Assembly (NCBI GenBank): GCA_910577805.1
Contig: CAJTOE010000051.1
Location: 1-14,455, forward strand
DNA length: 14,455 bases
Direction: 5' to 3'
From: an uncultured Oscillospiraceae bacterium
GTDB taxonomy: Bacteria > Bacillota > Clostridia > Oscillospirales > Oscillospiraceae
Part shown: piece after piece, positions 13,282-14,455 of the stretch
Layout of the letters: each line of letters begins with the position of its first letter
Numbering within the stretch: position 1 is the stretch's first letter
The notes under the pieces: model-generated
The model's database searches: none
Told to the model about the DNA's origin: nothing
What the model saw: only the letters and a program-made list of their open reading frames with translations
Program-made: the position numbers and the translations under genes

Positions 13282-13365
13282 GGAGGAGTTCCCGAGTGGC
13301 CAAAGGGGGCAGACTGTAAATCTGTTGCGTTAGCTTCGGTGGTTCGAATCCACCCTCCTCCACCA
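13282..13365 (+). tRNA. tRNA-Tyr (anticodon GTA)
   Basis: An 84-base class II tRNA with a long variable arm and encoded CCA. The acceptor arms are GGAGGAG (13282-13288) and CTCCTCC (13355-13361), and the discriminator is A. The anticodon stem is GCAGA/TCTGT around loop CTGTAAA, so the anticodon is GTA. The T-arm GGTGG/CCACC is perfect. It lies 11 bases after tRNA-Thr and is co-transcribed with it. Confidence 0.97.
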
Positions 13366-13401
13366 AATGTCCGAGAAGTTTTCCTTCCCGGACATTTTCT
13401 C
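13366..13401 (+). terminator. Intrinsic terminator of the tRNA operon
   Basis: Arms 13365-13373 and 13389-13397 (9 bp, starting at the CCA end of tRNA-Tyr) are extended inward by GAAG (13375-13378) with CTTC (13384-13387). They are followed by TTTTCT on the plus strand. Confidence 0.8.
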
Positions 13402-13441
13402 ACTCCGGCCATCACCAAAAGCAATACGAAAATGGGAATTT

Positions 13442-13459
13442 ATAGAACCTAAGTTCTAT
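13442..13459. promoter_or_regulatory. LexA/Cheo-box-like operator
   Basis: Perfect inverted repeat ATAGAAC-CTAA-GTTCTAT. Its core GAAC-N4-GTTC is the recognised layout of Firmicute LexA (DinR) SOS boxes. It lies 24 bp upstream of the -35 of the S24 repressor and just past the -10 of the opposed promoter. It may be bound by LexA or by the S24 protein itself. Confidence 0.6.
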
Positions 13460-13468
13460 CACTTCCCT

Positions 13469-13497
13469 AGAATACTCCATCTTTCGCAAAAAGTCAA
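13469..13497 (-). promoter_or_regulatory. Minus-strand promoter-like sequence facing the tRNA terminator
   Basis: -35 TTGACT (13497-13492), 17-bp spacer, -10 TATTCT (13474-13469). Its start near 13462 would put the GAAC-N4-GTTC palindrome at about +4 to +21, where binding would block transcription. No minus-strand protein gene lies downstream; a transcript would meet the tRNA terminator hairpin after about 65-100 bases. Confidence 0.45.
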
Positions 13498-13510
13498 GCC
13501 CTTTTATATT
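13483..13510 (+). promoter_or_regulatory. Candidate promoter of the S24 repressor gene
   Basis: -35 TTCGCA (13483-13488), 16-bp spacer, -10 TATATT (13505-13510). The predicted start near 13517 gives a leader of about 28 bases with GAGG 7 bases before the ATG. The -35 is weak, and it overlaps the opposed promoter, so the two may compete. Confidence 0.5.
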
Positions 13511-13544
13511 ATTTTTGGTGATAAAAGAAAAATGAGGTGTTTCT

Positions 13545-14195
13545 ATGGAGCAGGTATCGACCTTTGGCGCCCGGCTTCGCGCCCTGATGGAGGAGCAGGG
13601 GGAGACCTATCTCTCCCTGGCCCAGCGGCTCAAAATGAACCCCCAGACCCTGAACCGGTATGTTTTGGGACAGCGCAGTCCCAAGGTGACCTCCGCCGCC
13701 GCCATTGCCGGTGCGCTTGGCGTAAACCCCCTGTGGCTCCAGGGCTACGATGCGCCGAAATACACCGGCCTGCCGCCCCAGGTCCCGGCCATCCCCCCCA
13801 AGCCGGAGGCTTTGGTCCCGATCCTGGGTTCTATCCGGGCGGGAATCCCGGCCCTGGCCCAGCAGGACATCCAGGGCTACGCCCCGGCGGATGTGCCCAT
13901 GCCGGAGGAGTACTTTTATCTTCGGGTGGACGGAGACAGCATGATTGGCGCGGGCATCCGCCCCGGCGACCTGGTGCTGATGCGCCGTCAGGAGGCGGCG
14001 GAGAGCGGCCAGATCGTGGCCTGCCTGGTGGATGGCGAGGCCGCCACCCTGAAACGCTTCCGCCAGCAGGGAGATATGATTATGCTCCAGCCGGAAAATC
14101 CGGACTATGAGCCGCGCTTCCTGTCCGCCCAGGACTTTGAGCTGGGCAATGCCTGCATCGTGGGCGTCGCCGTGCGGCTGGTGAGGGATTTGTAG
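13545..14195 (+). CDS. XRE-family repressor with S24 self-cleaving peptidase domain
   Basis: A 216-residue regulator built like phage CI or lactococcal HdiR rather than canonical LexA. It has an XRE helix-turn-helix (about 7-66; LSLAQRLKMNPQTLNRYVLGQR, DNA-binding dimer in the family), a proline-rich linker (70-90) and a LexA-like S24 domain (90-216). All elements for RecA-stimulated autocleavage are visible: the A99-G100 scissile pair in GSIRAGIP, the nucleophile S132 in VDGDSMIGAGI and the general base K170 in EAATLKRF. The spacings of 33 and 38 residues are close to LexA. It probably represses its own promoter and other genes until DNA damage; the targets are not visible. The ATG follows GAGG by 7 bases. 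It stands alone between a tRNA terminator and its own terminator, so it may be a prophage remnant or a resident stress regulator. Confidence 0.93.
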   Translation: MEQVSTFGARLRALMEEQGETYLSLAQRLKMNPQTLNRYVLGQRSPKVTSAAAIAGALGVNPLWLQGYDAPKYTGLPPQVPAIPPKPEALVPILGSIRAGIPALAQQDIQGYAPADVPMPEEYFYLRVDGDSMIGAGIRPGDLVLMRRQEAAESGQIVACLVDGEAATLKRFRQQGDMIMLQPENPDYEPRFLSAQDFELGNACIVGVAVRLVRDL

Positions 14196-14212
14196 AAGCC
14201 TGCCCCTGAAGC

Positions 14213-14261
14213 AAAAAAACGCCGCCTGACGCAGTTCATGCACGTCAGGCGGCGCTTTTTT
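14213..14261. terminator. Bidirectional intrinsic terminator
   Basis: Perfect 12-bp GC-rich arms 14220-14231 and 14243-14254 around an 11-base loop. They are flanked by seven A (14213-14219) and six T (14256-14261), so they end both the plus-strand repressor gene and the converging minus-strand ATPase gene, whose stop is 2 bases away. Confidence 0.93.
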
Positions 14262-14263
14262 GT

Positions 14264-14455
14264 TTATTTGGCCCGCAGCATCCGGCTGGCATTTAAGATC
14301 GCCAGTACAGATACGCCTACGTCGGCAAACACCGCCGCCCACATGCTGGCCCGGCCTGCCGCCGACAGCGCCAGCACCAGGACCTTTACTCCGATGGCAA
14401 AGACGATGTTCTGTTTCACGATCGCCAGCGTTTTTTTGGCGATGCGCACCGCCGC
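14264..14455 (-). CDS. Heavy-metal P-type ATPase, C-terminal fragment (5' end outside window)
   Basis: Only the last 63 residues are in the window. The sequence IVKQNIVFAIGVKVLVLALSAAGRASMWAAVFADVGVSVLAILNASRMLR is the typical C-terminus of Zn/Cd/Pb-exporting P1B ATPases (CadA/ZntA group). It carries the last two membrane helices, with the conserved N in KQN and the FADVG(V)S motif in the final helix, where an Asp contributes to metal binding. Ion specificity and the catalytic DKTGT site lie outside the window. The frame is open through the last base of the window. Confidence 0.93.
   Translation of the reverse strand, partial: AAVRIAKKTLAIVKQNIVFAIGVKVLVLALSAAGRASMWAAVFADVGVSVLAILNASRMLRAK

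Larger units (their letters stand above)
13411..13522. repeat. 10-bp perfect inverted repeat framing the repressor control region
   Basis: ATCACCAAAA (13411-13420) and TTTTGGTGAT (13513-13522) are exact inverted copies 92 bases apart. Between them lie the GAAC-N4-GTTC palindrome and two opposed promoter-like sequences. The right copy sits at the predicted start of the repressor mRNA. Paired repressor sites able to form a loop are a plausible reading. Confidence 0.5.

Noticed and set aside
13073..13424. Minus-strand open frames covering the tRNA genes (97 and 63 codons, with strings such as GGFEPP and WIRTTEANATDLQS).
   Set aside because: They are antisense translations of tRNA genes, a well-known source of false proteins in databases.
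13509..14342. 277-codon minus-strand frame opposite the S24 repressor.
   Set aside because: It is antisense to a clear gene, crosses the bidirectional terminator and has no domain similarity.
1..14455. CRISPR arrays, insertion sequences, rRNA genes or known riboswitch classes.
   Set aside because: No regularly spaced repeats, transposase motifs, rRNA stretches or recognised riboswitch cores were found on reading both strands.

Overview
The window looks like chromosome from a GC-rich member of the Clostridia, most likely an Oscillospiraceae relative (Flavonifractor / Pseudoflavonifractor / Lawsonibacter type). The reasons are Firmicute-only families (RNase Y, DUF1836, DegV, CmpB-like membrane protein, PadR with a HAAS-like partner), strong AGGAGG ribosome-binding sites, several TTG and GTG starts, and sigma-A promoters with 17-bp spacers set in AT-rich gaps of otherwise GC-rich DNA. 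The genus is an inference. Most of it is housekeeping DNA, and nearly all genes lie on the minus strand.

Layout from left to right. (1) 1-699 (+) is the end of a FecE/BtuD-type ABC transporter ATPase. It converges on, and overlaps by 53 bp, a minus-strand siroheme-pathway fusion (647-1810) that lies 63 bp downstream of ftsH (1874-4009). (2) rny, encoding RNase Y, follows at 4180-5727 with its own consensus promoter and a foldable leader. (3) 5970-11243 is a six-gene minus-strand operon: CmpB-like membrane protein, DUF1836 regulator, DegV lipid-binding protein, PrmA, metallophosphoesterase, DUF2156 protein. It has one near-consensus promoter, internal gaps from 42 bp down to a 4-bp overlap, and one strong terminator. 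(4) 11380-12395 is a two-gene unit of a HAAS/DUF1700-like membrane protein and a PadR regulator that overlap by 7 bp, again with its own promoter and terminator. (5) 12545-13076 holds two small overlapping genes, a coiled-coil protein and a sigma-region-4-like HTH protein. (6) 13195-13365 (+) is a tRNA-Thr(TGT) / tRNA-Tyr(GTA) pair with a perfect-spacing promoter and a terminator. (7) 13545-14195 (+) is an XRE plus S24-peptidase repressor of the self-cleaving kind, preceded by a regulatory region packed with symmetric elements. It shares a bidirectional terminator with the 3' end of a heavy-metal P-type ATPase (14264-14455, minus, truncated by the window edge).

How the parts relate. The membrane quality-control protease FtsH and the membrane-anchored decay endonuclease RNase Y are general cell-maintenance genes in adjacent but separately promoted units. 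The operon around prmA combines ribosomal-protein modification, a small phosphatase and lipid- or envelope-related proteins. The right end is the most regulatory part: tRNAs, a LexA-like self-cleaving repressor, a GAAC-N4-GTTC palindrome, overlapping divergent promoter-like sequences and a 10-bp inverted repeat. No CRISPR array, insertion sequence or complete mobile element was seen. No stretch without a gene exceeds 300 bases. The best leads for something new are the S24 repressor control region, the siroheme fusion whose dehydrogenase half seems to have lost its usual acidic residue, and the structured rny leader.
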